A DNA stretch of 23,713 nt from Alphaproteobacteria bacterium (GTDB lineage: Bacteria; Pseudomonadota; Alphaproteobacteria; Holosporales; Holosporaceae). Position numbers and translations under genes: made by a program. Under the pieces are notes generated by a model. The model saw nothing but the letters and a program-made list of their open reading frames with translations. It searched no databases and had not been told where the DNA came from. Of this stretch, positions 1-8,252 are shown piece by piece; within the stretch, counting starts at the first letter, position 1; the number at the start of each line of letters is the position of its first letter. The stretch spans positions 1 to 23,713 of the forward strand of contig VGCF01000007.1 of the NCBI GenBank assembly GCA_016870135.1. The letters are read 5' to 3'.

Positions 1-499
1 TTTGAATGTTTTGGGGGTGGAGGCCATGGCGCACTATTTAATCAAAGAAATTCAAGGGGTGTATCGTTTGCAAGGTGTGCGTATTAACGACAAGCACATC
101 GAGGTGATTTTACGCCAGATGTTGCGTAAAATTGAAATCGTTGATCCGGGTGAAACCCTATTTCTAGAAGGCGATCAAGTGTCAGAGGAAGAACTGTGGG
201 CAGCCAACAAAGAGGTGGCGCGCCATGGTGGGGTTCCAGCACGATCCATGCGTGTGTTGCAGGGGATTACAAAGGCCTCGTTGAAGACGGAATCCTTTAT
301 TTCCGCGGCCTCTTTCCAAGAAACCACCAGGGTATTAATCGAAGCCGCCATTCAGGGTAAAGAAGACCATCTGATTGGATTAAAGGAAAACGTTATTGCA
401 GGACGATTAATTCCGGCAGGTACAGGTGTGATTTTGGGTCAGTTAAAGCGTCAGGCGCGTGAACGCGATTTGGCCAATTTAAACAAAGCTCGCGCCTAA
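1..499 (+). CDS. rpoC: RNA polymerase beta' subunit, C-terminal fragment
   Basis: This is the 3' end of the gene for the largest catalytic RNA polymerase subunit. It is cut by the window edge; the frame begins at base 2 and ends at TAA 497-499. About 165 residues are visible. The stretch EVYRLQG-like/INDKHIEVILRQML is the near-invariant C-terminal part of bacterial beta' (the last part of RNA polymerase Rpb1 domain 5), followed by the typical IPAGTG motif and a basic tail. The TTG at base 2 is not a real start. No rpsL or other ribosomal gene follows as it does in many bacteria; instead there is a 200-base spacer and an unrelated reverse-strand gene, so the rif-type operon ends or has been rearranged here. 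Family identity is certain. Confidence 0.97.
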   Translation, partial: LNVLGVEAMAHYLIKEIQGVYRLQGVRINDKHIEVILRQMLRKIEIVDPGETLFLEGDQVSEEELWAANKEVARHGGVPARSMRVLQGITKASLKTESFISAASFQETTRVLIEAAIQGKEDHLIGLKENVIAGRLIPAGTGVILGQLKRQARERDLANLNKARA

Positions 500-513
500 A
501 TGACGGGGCATGG

Positions 514-546
514 GGAGAAAATTTTATGGTTTTCCTGCCTTTCTCC
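514..546 (+). terminator. Possible rpoC terminator hairpin
   Basis: GGAGAAA (514-520) can pair with TTTCTCC (540-546) across a 19-base loop, 15 bases after the rpoC stop. The downstream bases are pyrimidine-rich (TCTCTCTG) but not a clean T-run, so this is a weak intrinsic terminator at best. Confidence 0.3.
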
Positions 547-628
547 TCTCTCTGTTGTTAGTTTCATAGGGGGTGTAGGGCAAAAAGGGATGAAGAGCTT
601 TGTATAGTAAGCGAAAAGACGATGGGTA

Positions 629-650
629 GGGAAGGAGCATTGTCCTTCCC
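629..650. other. Perfect 8-bp stem-loop in the rpoC / secreted-protein spacer
   Basis: GGGAAGGA (629-636) and TCCTTCCC (643-650) form a perfect stem with a 6-base loop. It lies between two convergent genes (rpoC ending at 499, the reverse-strand gene ending at 700). No T-run follows on either strand, so it may be an RNA-end or Rho-assisted stop rather than a classic terminator. The rest of 500-699 shows nothing else. Confidence 0.4.
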
Positions 651-699
651 CTGTGATAGGATGGGTTTGAACTGTTTCAGGAATTACAGTACAGTCGCA

Positions 700-1655
700 T
701 CAACTTACAGATTTTTCTATGTATGTTATAATTTGATCCAATTCAGCATCCCAACCTTTATTCTTATCCTTGTATGATCTGATGGTTTGACTTAATCGAT
801 AAATTTCTTCTTTTGTTTTTTTTCTTAATTTGATGGTGGATTCAAAGGAAGAATCTGAAAAATTCGGATCCAGTAATGCCTCTTTTATGATTGTCGTTAT
901 GATGCTTGGATCTTTTTTTAATCGTTGATTTTTGTTTTTTATGCCTTGTATTTTTCCAACGATATATTTGACTTCTGCTATTGTTTTACCGTCGACCATT
1001 TCGTCCAGTTTTTTTCCGTATGATCTGCCCAATATGTTGGGTTTCTCAAAAGATACGGGTTCTAATTTCAATCTTCCGATCTCTTGATTTTTATCATCAG
1101 AAATGAATAAGGTGTCTTGGATTATTTGGTATTTAATTCCAACGTCTCTTTTGTTTTTGTTAGTATATTTGTACCGTGACATCGGATTCTGTGCCGTTGG
1201 TTTGTCTGTGTATTTTCCGTTCAAGAATTTGTCGGAACAACCAGGGCCTTCGGTGGTGGCGTATACACCTCCGGTAAACTTGGCTGCAGGATTAAGATGT
1301 ATATTGTGGCCATGCCTCTTGTGCATGCAGGCAAAACACTCGTTTAAAATACGAACAGAATCCGCACCATTACTCTTGGTTATAAAATGTTGCCAACCGT
1401 CATGTTTCAGTTCTATGAAATACTTAATATCTGTATTTTGTTTAGGCAGAACTTTCCATACTTTTCCGCCTTTAAAGTGTTTTTGGAGAAAGTGCTTGAG
1501 AGAATCGTCTATAAAAAATCATTTTTTCTAAATGGTTTTTCATAGTATTTATTTTCTTTATCATAATAATATTTGGAGTAACCCGGTGTAATATTGGCTA
1601 GAACCAAGAGAGTGGTTGTGAATGCGCAAATGCGATTGATATATTTTTTGATCAT
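700..1655 (-). pseudogene. Frameshifted secreted protein of unknown function
   Basis: I do not recognise this family. Reading leftward from ATG 1655-1653, the first frame gives MIKKYINRIC, a hydrophobic core (TTTLLVLA) and a likely signal-peptidase site near residue 27 (GYS|K), then stops at TAG. The second frame is open from the same point to the TGA/TAA at 700. The two join if the A6 run at 1513-1518 (T6 on the coding strand) had one more base, giving an unbroken 318-residue secreted protein. The mature part is Lys/Tyr-rich, with a C-x2-C and clustered histidines (CFACMHKRHGH, about residues 107-117) and a Lys-rich helical C-terminus. The reading continues in good coding style on both sides of the break, so this is either a recent pseudogene, a phase-variable homopolymer, or a sequencing error. 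Composition is markedly more AT-rich than its neighbours, suggesting acquired DNA. A 208-residue internal start at 1326 would lack the signal peptide. Confidence 0.7.
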
Positions 1656-1695
1656 GGTATAGGTTAGAAAATATTTAAATTAATTGAATACTAAT

Positions 1696-1724
1696 AAAAT
1701 AAGATAAACAATCTATCAAGTCAA
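1696..1724 (-). promoter_or_regulatory. Sigma-70-type promoter of the secreted-protein gene
   Basis: On the minus strand TTGACT (1724-1719) and TATTTT (1701-1696) are separated by 17 bases. The -10 lies 40 bases upstream of ATG 1655 in an AT-rich stretch. A preserved promoter argues that the frameshift downstream is recent or not inactivating. Confidence 0.5.
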
Positions 1725-1798
1725 TCTATGTCCTAAAAGCTGTTCTATGCAATGCGCGATTCTGCCCATGACCAAAAGAAAAGCCCTTGTCCCCAGGG

Positions 1799-1827
1799 TT
1801 GATTCCTCTCCTTGGTTGATTTAGAAT
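1799..1827 (+). promoter_or_regulatory. rpsT promoter
   Basis: TTGATT (1799-1804), a 17-base spacer and TAGAAT (1822-1827) form a good sigma-70 promoter. It ends 32 bases before the rpsT ATG at 1860, matching the short leaders inferred for other genes in this window. An upstream in-frame ATG at 1830 lies at or before the expected transcription start, which disfavours it. Confidence 0.6.
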
Positions 1828-1859
1828 GAATGTATGGATTTTTAGATCATGTACACCCT

Positions 1860-2114
1860 ATGCCCAACCATGCATCAGCCAAAAAACGCCTTCGTCGCGA
1901 CATCAAAAAAAGAGTGGCCAATAAATCAGCCATCAGCACGTTGAGAACATTGTTAAAGAAGATTAAAAAGGGCGAGTGCACACCAGAAAACATTCAGATC
2001 GCCCAAAAAGCCCTAGATACGGCGGCATCCAAAGGGGTTATTCATCGTAACTCTGCGGCGCGTCAAACCAGTATTTTGATGAAATCCCTGGCTGGATCAG
2101 TATCCAAGGTTTAG
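1860..2114 (+). CDS. rpsT: 30S ribosomal protein bS20
   Basis: bS20 is a primary 16S rRNA-binding protein of the small subunit. The 84-residue product opens MPNHASAKKRLR, which matches the conserved bS20 start (M-A/P-N-H-x-S-A-x-K-R), continues with Lys/Arg-rich helices, and contains the late AxKGxIHxNxAAR signature (ASKGVIHRNSAAR). The start at 1860 is chosen because conservation begins exactly there; an in-frame ATG 30 bases upstream would add a non-conserved decapeptide. No Shine-Dalgarno sequence is visible. It lies directly upstream of dnaA, an arrangement known from several alphaproteobacteria, and may be co-transcribed with it because no terminator is seen in the 73-base gap. Confidence 0.96.
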   Translation: MPNHASAKKRLRRDIKKRVANKSAISTLRTLLKKIKKGECTPENIQIAQKALDTAASKGVIHRNSAARQTSILMKSLAGSVSKV

Positions 2115-2187
2115 ACCTTTGTCTGATCAGGTCGGGTAACATCGTCATTTTTGCTGGGGGGGAGCACCTCCATAGAGGAGATTTGCT

Positions 2188-3570
2188 GTGGGAAATGCTC
2201 TTGCGCCAACGCCAGAAACACGATCATGGAAAACGGTTTTAACTGAACATTTTGGACAAACTGTATACCATGATTGGTTTCGTCATCTGGAAAACACACG
2301 ATTTGATGGTGGCGTTTTTGCCATATCGACTCAATCTCTGTTTGTAAAGGATTGGATAGAGTGCCATTATTTGGACACCATAAAAACAGTATTACGTCGA
2401 GAAATTCCTGGGTGCCATGATGTGGTGTTGTTACAGATTTTGAATCCGGTGGTGACAGAGGTGGAAAAAGAACTGGATTTTTCTCCCGAACTCTCTCACA
2501 TGATCCCCATGGATGATGAAACCGATATTCCCACGGCGCCATTAGATCCACGCTTTACCTTTGATCAATTTGTGGTGGGAAAGCCCAATGAATTTGCCTA
2601 TTCTGCCGCACGCTGTGTGGCTGAATCGGATGAAATCAAGTATAATCCCTTGTTTTTATATGGACCCGTGGGGCATGGAAAAACCCATTTAATGCACGCC
2701 ATTGCCCACACCATTGTGCAGCGTTCTCAGGGGCGAAAAAAGGTGTTGTACTTGTCGGCCGAAAAATTCATGTATTATTTTATTCGGGCGTTGCGATTTA
2801 AAAATATTATGGCTTTTAAAGAACGGTTTCGATCTGTGCATGTGCTGATGATTGACGATGTTCAATTTATCAGCGGCAAGGAATCGACTCAGGAAGAGTT
2901 TTTCCACACCTTTAATGCTCTGGTTGATGCCCAACGACAGGTGGTGATCTCGGCAGATAAATCGCCATCCGATATCGAAGGATTACCAGAACGGATTAAA
3001 TCACGATTGGGGTGGGGATTGGCAGCCGATTTGCATCCCACTAATTATGAGTTACGTTTAGGTATTTTACAGAGCAAAGCAGCCCTGCAGCCCATCAATT
3101 TTCCCATGGAAATATTAGAATTTTTGGCCGAGAACATTTCCTCTAGTGTACGAGAACTGGAGGGCGCGTTAACCCGTGTGATGGCGCACAGTACGTTGGT
3201 TGGGCGCAGCCTGTCTTTGGGTTTGGTGCAAAACGTATTAAAGGATGTTCTGCGTCCACCGTTAAAGAGTGTCAATATTCAAGACATTGAAAAACGGGTG
3301 TGTGAATATTTCCACATTCGACTAACGGACTTACATTCGGCCAAACGGTCGCGAGCCATTACCCGACCCAGACAAATTGCCATGTTTTTGATCAAAGCCA
3401 TGACCACCATTTCACTGCCCGCCATTGGCCGACATTTTGGAGGGCGTGACCATACCACTGTGATGCATGCCATTGCCACAGTCGAGGATTTGTTGGAAAA
3501 AGATCCTGGCGTGGCAGAGGATGTGGGACTGTTAAGGCATTCTTTGGAGAACAGATCTGTATCAGGTTGA
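2188..3570 (+). CDS. dnaA: Chromosomal replication initiator DnaA
   Basis: DnaA binds 9-bp boxes at oriC, oligomerises with ATP, melts the origin and loads the replicative helicase. The 460-residue product has a complete four-domain layout: N-terminal domain I (about 1-85), a short linker, an AAA+ domain with Walker A GPVGHGKT (159-166; the usual Leu is His), Walker B LMIDD (220-224), the RLxWGL arginine-finger box (about 273-278), the VRELEGAL box (321-328), and the C-terminal DNA-binding signature GGRDHTTVMHA (418-428). The start is GTG 2188, supported by GAGGAG at 2175-2180, seven bases upstream; this is one of the clearest ribosome-binding sites in the window. It sits between rpsT and dnaN. 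No convincing cluster of DnaA boxes flanks it, so oriC is probably elsewhere, as in other alphaproteobacteria. Confidence 0.98.
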   Translation: MGNALAPTPETRSWKTVLTEHFGQTVYHDWFRHLENTRFDGGVFAISTQSLFVKDWIECHYLDTIKTVLRREIPGCHDVVLLQILNPVVTEVEKELDFSPELSHMIPMDDETDIPTAPLDPRFTFDQFVVGKPNEFAYSAARCVAESDEIKYNPLFLYGPVGHGKTHLMHAIAHTIVQRSQGRKKVLYLSAEKFMYYFIRALRFKNIMAFKERFRSVHVLMIDDVQFISGKESTQEEFFHTFNALVDAQRQVVISADKSPSDIEGLPERIKSRLGWGLAADLHPTNYELRLGILQSKAALQPINFPMEILEFLAENISSSVRELEGALTRVMAHSTLVGRSLSLGLVQNVLKDVLRPPLKSVNIQDIEKRVCEYFHIRLTDLHSAKRSRAITRPRQIAMFLIKAMTTISLPAIGRHFGGRDHTTVMHAIATVEDLLEKDPGVAEDVGLLRHSLENRSVSG

Positions 3571-3585
3571 ATCATCCTTTTCCGC

Positions 3586-3615
3586 TTGCTTTATGATCTG
3601 TAAAATAGATAAAAT
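3586..3615 (+). promoter_or_regulatory. Possible dnaN promoter
   Basis: TTGCTT (3586-3591), 18 bases, TAAAAT (3610-3615). It would give a leader of about 50 bases to the ATG at 3671. It overlaps the inverted repeat at 3611-3629. Confidence 0.35.
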
Positions 3616-3629
3616 AACGGTGTTATTTT
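3611..3629. repeat. Inverted repeat between dnaA and dnaN
   Basis: AAAATAAC (3611-3618), GGT, GTTATTTT (3622-3629) is a perfect 8-bp inverted repeat followed by TCTCATTTTC. It could be a weak, AT-only terminator for dnaA or an operator over the start of a dnaN transcript. The stem lacks G:C pairs, so termination is doubtful. Confidence 0.4.
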
Positions 3630-3670
3630 TCTCATTTTCTCTTTTGTAACCCTTTTTAGGAACACACCCC

Positions 3671-4897
3671 ATGGAAGCCCCTTTGAATGCATCGATGATC
3701 GCCCGCAGACACTCTGAAACGTCGGGATTGAACCACGTTTCCCATGATCCAGAAAGGGTGGGGGCTGGGCAACCCATTCCTCACAGAACCATCATGCATG
3801 TTAGCGTCGAAAAAAGTCGATTTCTAAAAGTATTGGGCCATCAACAAAGTGTGATCGAACGCCGCGGGAGCACCCCCATTTTGACCCATGTTTTATTGGA
3901 AGCCGTGGGGGACAGCATGTCTTTGATGGGAACGGATTTGGAAATGAGCTTGGTGGAAGTCATTCCTGCTCTGGTTCATCAATCCGGAATGATTACGGTT
4001 CCTGTGCATTTGTTACACGATATTGTTCGAAAATTACCCGAAGGACAGATTGTTCTCAATACGTTACCCGATGGCGTGATTCGCGTGGCCAGTGGAACCA
4101 TCGAATTTAATGTTCCCACATTAGATGCCGTAGATTTTCCTCAAATTCATCCAAAAGCTTTGCCTTTTTCCTTAAAAATACAGGCCAATCACTTTAAGAA
4201 AATCATTGACGATACACGCTTTGCCATGTCAAACGAAGAAGCCAGGTATTCATTAAATGGCATTTATTTTCATCCCTGTGGGGATACATGGCGCGCGGTG
4301 GCCACCGATGCCCATCGATTGGCATTAAGTTGGTTACCTGTTCCAGCAGCCGATTTAATGGCGGCACCCAATGTGATTGTGGGACGCAAAGCCATTTCTG
4401 AATTGTGTAAATTGTTGGCCGAATCATCTGCGGAAATAGACGTGTCCTTTTCTAATCAACAAATGATGTTTTCTTTTGCTGGTGGTCATTTTTCATCACG
4501 ATTACTAGAGGGTCAATTTCCAGACTATCAGCAAGCCATCCCAGAGGGGCACCCGCACCGCATTGAAATGGATGTTAAGGATCTGGAACACGCCATGGCA
4601 CGTGTAGGGATGGTCAGTTCAGAACGACAACGGGTCATCAAGTTGGTTTTTTCTGACAACACTTTGACCCTATCCGCCCACAGCCAACAGTATGGATCTG
4701 CTCAGGAAACCTTGTCTGTAACCTATGCCGGTGCAGAATTAATTTTGGGATTGAATCCGAAATATGTTTTGGACATTTGCCAACACATCAAGGGAGAAAA
4801 TATTGTGATGCTGTTCAAGGATGGCCTTTCCCCTGCATTGTTCCAAGACCCATCGGATTCCACGGTCCATTATGTTTTGATGCCGACGCGTATTTAA
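3671..4897 (+). CDS. dnaN: DNA polymerase III beta sliding clamp
   Basis: The beta clamp is a ring-shaped dimer that holds DNA polymerase III on DNA and docks other replication and repair factors. The conserved three-domain fold starts at residue 42 (MHVSVEKSRFL...IERRGSTPILTHVLL) and runs to the typical C-terminus VHYVLMPTRI, equivalent to MPMR(L/I). Two starts compete. ATG 3671 is preceded by AGGA at 3659-3662 and gives 408 residues with a 41-residue leader of unknown role. ATG 3794 gives 367 residues, the usual length, but has no ribosome-binding site or nearby -10. I annotate the longer form because the sequence signals favour it; family length favours 3794. The gene follows dnaA, the standard dnaA-dnaN pair, with a 100-base gap. 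Confidence 0.95.
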   Translation: MEAPLNASMIARRHSETSGLNHVSHDPERVGAGQPIPHRTIMHVSVEKSRFLKVLGHQQSVIERRGSTPILTHVLLEAVGDSMSLMGTDLEMSLVEVIPALVHQSGMITVPVHLLHDIVRKLPEGQIVLNTLPDGVIRVASGTIEFNVPTLDAVDFPQIHPKALPFSLKIQANHFKKIIDDTRFAMSNEEARYSLNGIYFHPCGDTWRAVATDAHRLALSWLPVPAADLMAAPNVIVGRKAISELCKLLAESSAEIDVSFSNQQMMFSFAGGHFSSRLLEGQFPDYQQAIPEGHPHRIEMDVKDLEHAMARVGMVSSERQRVIKLVFSDNTLTLSAHSQQYGSAQETLSVTYAGAELILGLNPKYVLDICQHIKGENIVMLFKDGLSPALFQDPSDSTVHYVLMPTRI

Positions 4898-4960
4898 GAG
4901 CAATCTTTAATGAGACAGTAAAAACCGCTGAATGATGCACCCATGGGATGCACCCTGACT

Positions 4961-5479
4961 TTACAGAAACGTTTCAAGGGCAGATTTTAATTGCAAAACA
5001 TCAGAATCCGCATCAACAATGGCATAAAAAGAAATCATTAACCCTGTTTCTGATAATTCCAAGATGGGCCCGGCACCAAAATCATGGACGTGGACGACTT
5101 GGCCCATGGGGGTGCCATGGCAATCGGTAACGGCTTTGCCTTCCAAATCCTGATAATAGACTGCTCCTTCTACGTTGGGCAACTGGGATCGATCAATGAT
5201 GATGGGGGCGTGACGAAAGGATTCCGCCTGATTCATGGTCACCACACTGGCCAAACTGGCCAAGAAAATAGCAGGTTTTCCCATGGGTTTGAAATGACTC
5301 CATTGGGTGAAATGCTGATCATTGATCCAAAAAGGACTGGTGTTTCCTAAATCCTGTGGATTTTGCATAAAACTGTGGACCTTGATCTGGCCACGTACAC
5401 CGTGGGTGGTGAGCACTTTTCCCACAATAATGGGTTGACGAGGAGGGCAGTGTTCTGCTGCAGGGTTCAAGGTTAGCAT
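4961..5479 (-). CDS. rimM: Ribosome maturation factor RimM
   Basis: RimM helps assemble the 30S head by binding uS19 and affects processing of 16S rRNA. The 172-residue product has the N-terminal RimM beta-barrel signature (VGKVLTTHGVRGQIKV, about residues 18-33) and a C-terminal PRC barrel (VYYQDLEGKAV...GAGPILEL). The start ATG 5479-5477 overlaps the recJ stop: ATGCTAA contains both codons, so translation is probably coupled. A longer in-frame start within recJ adds a non-conserved leader and is less likely. In most bacteria rimM sits in rpsP-rimM-trmD-rplS; here it is detached and paired with recJ. It converges on dnaN with a 63-base gap. Confidence 0.95.
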   Translation of the reverse strand: MLTLNPAAEHCPPRQPIIVGKVLTTHGVRGQIKVHSFMQNPQDLGNTSPFWINDQHFTQWSHFKPMGKPAIFLASLASVVTMNQAESFRHAPIIIDRSQLPNVEGAVYYQDLEGKAVTDCHGTPMGQVVHVHDFGAGPILELSETGLMISFYAIVDADSDVLQLKSALETFL

Positions 5480-7266
5480 GTGGCAATATCCTCTATGATC
5501 AGCAGGGCGCGTTGATATCCCCATCGGTATTCTGATTGGATGGTTAATAAACAATCCACCCGGTGAGACGGTTTAGACAGTAACCATTGGCCAATTTCTT
5601 TGTCGGCTTGACGAAAAAACACCATGGCGTGCGATTGTCCGTTGGGTTGAATACCGTACATGCGCAAATGATTATAACCAAAGGGTTTAACGTTCTCTAG
5701 CAGCAAATTAGAGGCCAAAAATTTTGGTTGAGGATAATCGGCGCCAAATGGACCAACATAATCCAGGGCATTGAAAAATTCTGGTGCACGCAGTTGTTCA
5801 AAAGTAATGGCCATATCAATGGGGATGGTGGGCGATTCTGGGGTGCTCTCGCATTCTTGAAAAAACTGATCAATAAAGACCAGCAATTCGTCTAATTTTT
5901 CTCGTTCCACCGTTAACCCCCCAGCCATGGGGTGACCACCCCCTGTGACCAGCAGATTGTTTTGGCAGGCCCGATGAATTAAATCGGCAATATCCATCCC
6001 TGGAATGGATCGCACTGACCCTTTTAACCACGATCCTTTTACCGTCAGTACAAACGATGGTTTGAAAAAAGCTTCTTTAATATGGCTGGCCATAATACCT
6101 AAAACCCCTTCGTGCCAATGGTCACCGAATACAAAAATATAAGGTTTATCCTTCTGCATTTGGGCCTGTTGCATGGCTTGTTCTAAGGTGCTGCGTTCAA
6201 TGGCTTGGCGCTCTTGGTTCAGTTGGTTCAGTTCTTGGGCCATTTGAATGGCCGCTGGTTTATCATCGCACGATAATAAACGCACCCCCAAAGAGGCATC
6301 ACCGATACGACCGCCTGCATTAATACGTGGGCCAATGGTATAACCTAAATGAATGGGGCTGGGCACGCCCTTGATCCGACAAGCGTCCGTTAAACAGGTC
6401 AGCCCCACATTGTGGCGTTTTCGCATCACTTTTAGGCCCTGTTTTACAAAGGCGCGATTGATGTGACGCAACGGCATCATATCGCAAATGGTGCTCAGCG
6501 CCACAAGATCTAGAAAACTGTACAAATCAGGCTCGCTGATGCCATTTTGATCGAAATAATTTTGATCGCGCAAATAGCGGTTTAGGCCCACCAGAAATAA
6601 GAATACCAAACCCCCGGCACACAATTGCTGTAACAACAATGGGCCCGTATAGTCCGCACGTTTTGGATTAATCAGGGCGTGACAGATGGGGTGTTCTGGG
6701 GCCACACGGTGGTGATCGATGATGATAACGGTTAGGCCATATTCTTTTGCTGCGGCCAGCGGCTGGAAGGCCGTGGTGCCACAATCCACAATAAATACGG
6801 TGTCGATGCCTTGCTCTTTTATGGATAATAGCCCCGCTGCATTGGGCCCATATCCTTCTTGAAAGCGATCGGGAATATAGGGTGAAACGGGAATATCCAA
6901 CGCCTGAAAATATTTCACCAACAATGCCGCAGAACACGCTCCATCCACATCGTAATCACCCCAAACGCCTACGGGTTTTTTATCCAACAGACAGGCAAAG
7001 GTATGTTCAAAAGCCAATTCTGCATCCGGTAAAAAAGACGGATCAGGCAACTGGTGACGTAAATAGGGTGAAAATATTTCGTCAGCTTCATCCAGGGAAT
7101 TCAAACGGTGATAGGCCAAACGGGCCGCCATATCAGAAATGTCATATTTTTGTTTCAAAAAGAGGATGGTGCGTTCGCAATCTTGGGGATGGATCCAGAC
7201 TTTTCCTGTTCGAGATTGGGTAGAGGATACAGACGATGTAGAAGAATAGGATTCAGAAAGCGGCAT
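5473..7266 (-). CDS. recJ: Single-stranded-DNA-specific 5'-3' exonuclease RecJ
   Basis: RecJ degrades single-stranded DNA 5' to 3' in RecF-pathway recombination, mismatch repair and base-excision repair. The 597-residue product carries the DHH phosphoesterase core: GDYDVDG (103-109), DCG (161-163), DHH (184-186) and RINAGGRIGDA (314-324), followed by the DHHA1 motif GGHPMAGG (443-450) and a C-terminal OB-like domain ending near residue 590. Length is close to the usual 560-600. The start ATG 7266 has no clear Shine-Dalgarno; the first 20 residues are Ser/Thr-rich and non-conserved, so a slightly later start is possible. It is divergent from the MBL hydrolase and ends by overlapping rimM by seven bases. 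Confidence 0.97.
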   Translation of the reverse strand: MPLSESYSSTSSVSSTQSRTGKVWIHPQDCERTILFLKQKYDISDMAARLAYHRLNSLDEADEIFSPYLRHQLPDPSFLPDAELAFEHTFACLLDKKPVGVWGDYDVDGACSAALLVKYFQALDIPVSPYIPDRFQEGYGPNAAGLLSIKEQGIDTVFIVDCGTTAFQPLAAAKEYGLTVIIIDHHRVAPEHPICHALINPKRADYTGPLLLQQLCAGGLVFLFLVGLNRYLRDQNYFDQNGISEPDLYSFLDLVALSTICDMMPLRHINRAFVKQGLKVMRKRHNVGLTCLTDACRIKGVPSPIHLGYTIGPRINAGGRIGDASLGVRLLSCDDKPAAIQMAQELNQLNQERQAIERSTLEQAMQQAQMQKDKPYIFVFGDHWHEGVLGIMASHIKEAFFKPSFVLTVKGSWLKGSVRSIPGMDIADLIHRACQNNLLVTGGGHPMAGGLTVEREKLDELLVFIDQFFQECESTPESPTIPIDMAITFEQLRAPEFFNALDYVGPFGADYPQPKFLASNLLLENVKPFGYNHLRMYGIQPNGQSHAMVFFRQADKEIGQWLLSKPSHRVDCLLTIQSEYRWGYQRALLIIEDIATC

Positions 7267-7422
7267 GAAAAATGCGATACAAATAAAGCAAATGATACAT
7301 CAAAATGCCTCTTTTTACCAGGACAATAGGTCGCAGCATACAAAAGATTAGGTGTATCCAGGCCCATCATGCCGTTGGATCAAAAGGCATGCATGAGGCA
7401 ACATCACACCACAGCGTTATGA

Positions 7423-7451
7423 TTGATATTGAAGGGCATCGTATTCATAAT
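7423..7451 (+). promoter_or_regulatory. Promoter of the MBL hydrolase gene
   Basis: TTGATA (7423-7428), exactly 17 bases, CATAAT (7446-7451). Each hexamer is one base from consensus. The -10 ends 30 bases before ATG 7482 and lies downstream of the alternative ATGs near 7305 and 7422, which supports 7482 as the start. Confidence 0.6.
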
Positions 7452-7481
7452 GATGATAATTTTTTGAAACAGGTGTGCGCC

Positions 7482-8252
7482 ATGATTTCAGCAACAGAAC
7501 TGTGTATTTTGGGGTGCGGATCATCGGCTGGTGTACCCTTGGTGGGCCATCAGTGGGGGGATTGTGATCCGGCGTGCAGTAAAAACACACGCACACGCTG
7601 TGGAGCCATGGTGCGATTTGGTTCAGAAAATTGGCTGATTGATGTGACGCCAGATTTTCGACAACAGGCTTTACGAGAAAAAATCGATCGCATTGATGGG
7701 GTGATTTTAACCCACGCCCATTTTGATCATATTGGTGGATTGGATGATTTAAAGCCTTTTTCCGTAGCTCAAGGGCACCCCATTCCAGTGTGGATGGATC
7801 AAAATACCTTTGATCTGATTCATGCGCGTTATCCTTATGCCTGTGATGGTGGGGAAAAGCGCCCGTATGCCCCATTCTTGTTCCCACAACGGATAACGGG
7901 TATGTTTTCTGCATCTCACGCCCAGGTTAAACCTTTTAAACAAGATCACGGGTACAGCACCAGTTTGGGGTTCCGGTTTTCCAACTGGGCTTATTCGACG
8001 GATGTAAAAGCGCTCGATGATTATGCCATGGCGTGTTTATCCGATTTGGACGTATGGTTTGTCGATTGCATGGGGATGCATCCAAAAGGTACCCACGCCC
8101 ATTGGGACATTACCATGGATTGGATTGATCGTTTAAAACCCAAAAAAGCCGTCTTGATTCATATGGGTACAGAGATGGATTACGATACCTTGTGTGCCCA
8201 ATTGCCCCAGCATATTATCCCAGCTTATGACGGTATGCGCGTTGGGTTATGA
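7482..8252 (+). CDS. MBL-fold metal-dependent hydrolase (PhnP-like, COG1235)
   Basis: The 256-residue product is a metallo-beta-lactamase-fold protein of the PhnP-like group, many of which are phosphodiesterases; the substrate here is unknown. It opens ELCILGCGSSAGVP, has a Cys cluster (C28, C32, C40) that in PhnP-type proteins helps build a second zinc site, the metal-binding HAHFDH motif (78-83), a later Ser-Thr-Asp segment (YSTDVKALDD) and a C-terminal LIHMG histidine. ATG 7482 is chosen because homology begins there and a good promoter ends 30 bases upstream; the frame is open 177 bases further 5' but that part is not conserved. Its stop TGA overlaps the converging transporter gene by six bases. 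In related genomes this gene often follows tatD, which is not seen here. Confidence 0.9.
   Translation: MISATELCILGCGSSAGVPLVGHQWGDCDPACSKNTRTRCGAMVRFGSENWLIDVTPDFRQQALREKIDRIDGVILTHAHFDHIGGLDDLKPFSVAQGHPIPVWMDQNTFDLIHARYPYACDGGEKRPYAPFLFPQRITGMFSASHAQVKPFKQDHGYSTSLGFRFSNWAYSTDVKALDDYAMACLSDLDVWFVDCMGMHPKGTHAHWDITMDWIDRLKPKKAVLIHMGTEMDYDTLCAQLPQHIIPAYDGMRVGL

Noticed and set aside
1103..1531. Forward frame of 142 codons opposite the secreted-protein gene
   Set aside because: It is the antisense shadow of the reverse-strand gene, which has a signal peptide and promoter; the forward product is low-quality and Phe/Ser-rich.
2100..2190. oriC next to dnaA
   Set aside because: No cluster of DnaA boxes or AT-rich unwinding element flanks dnaA; in alphaproteobacteria with rpsT-dnaA order the origin is usually elsewhere.
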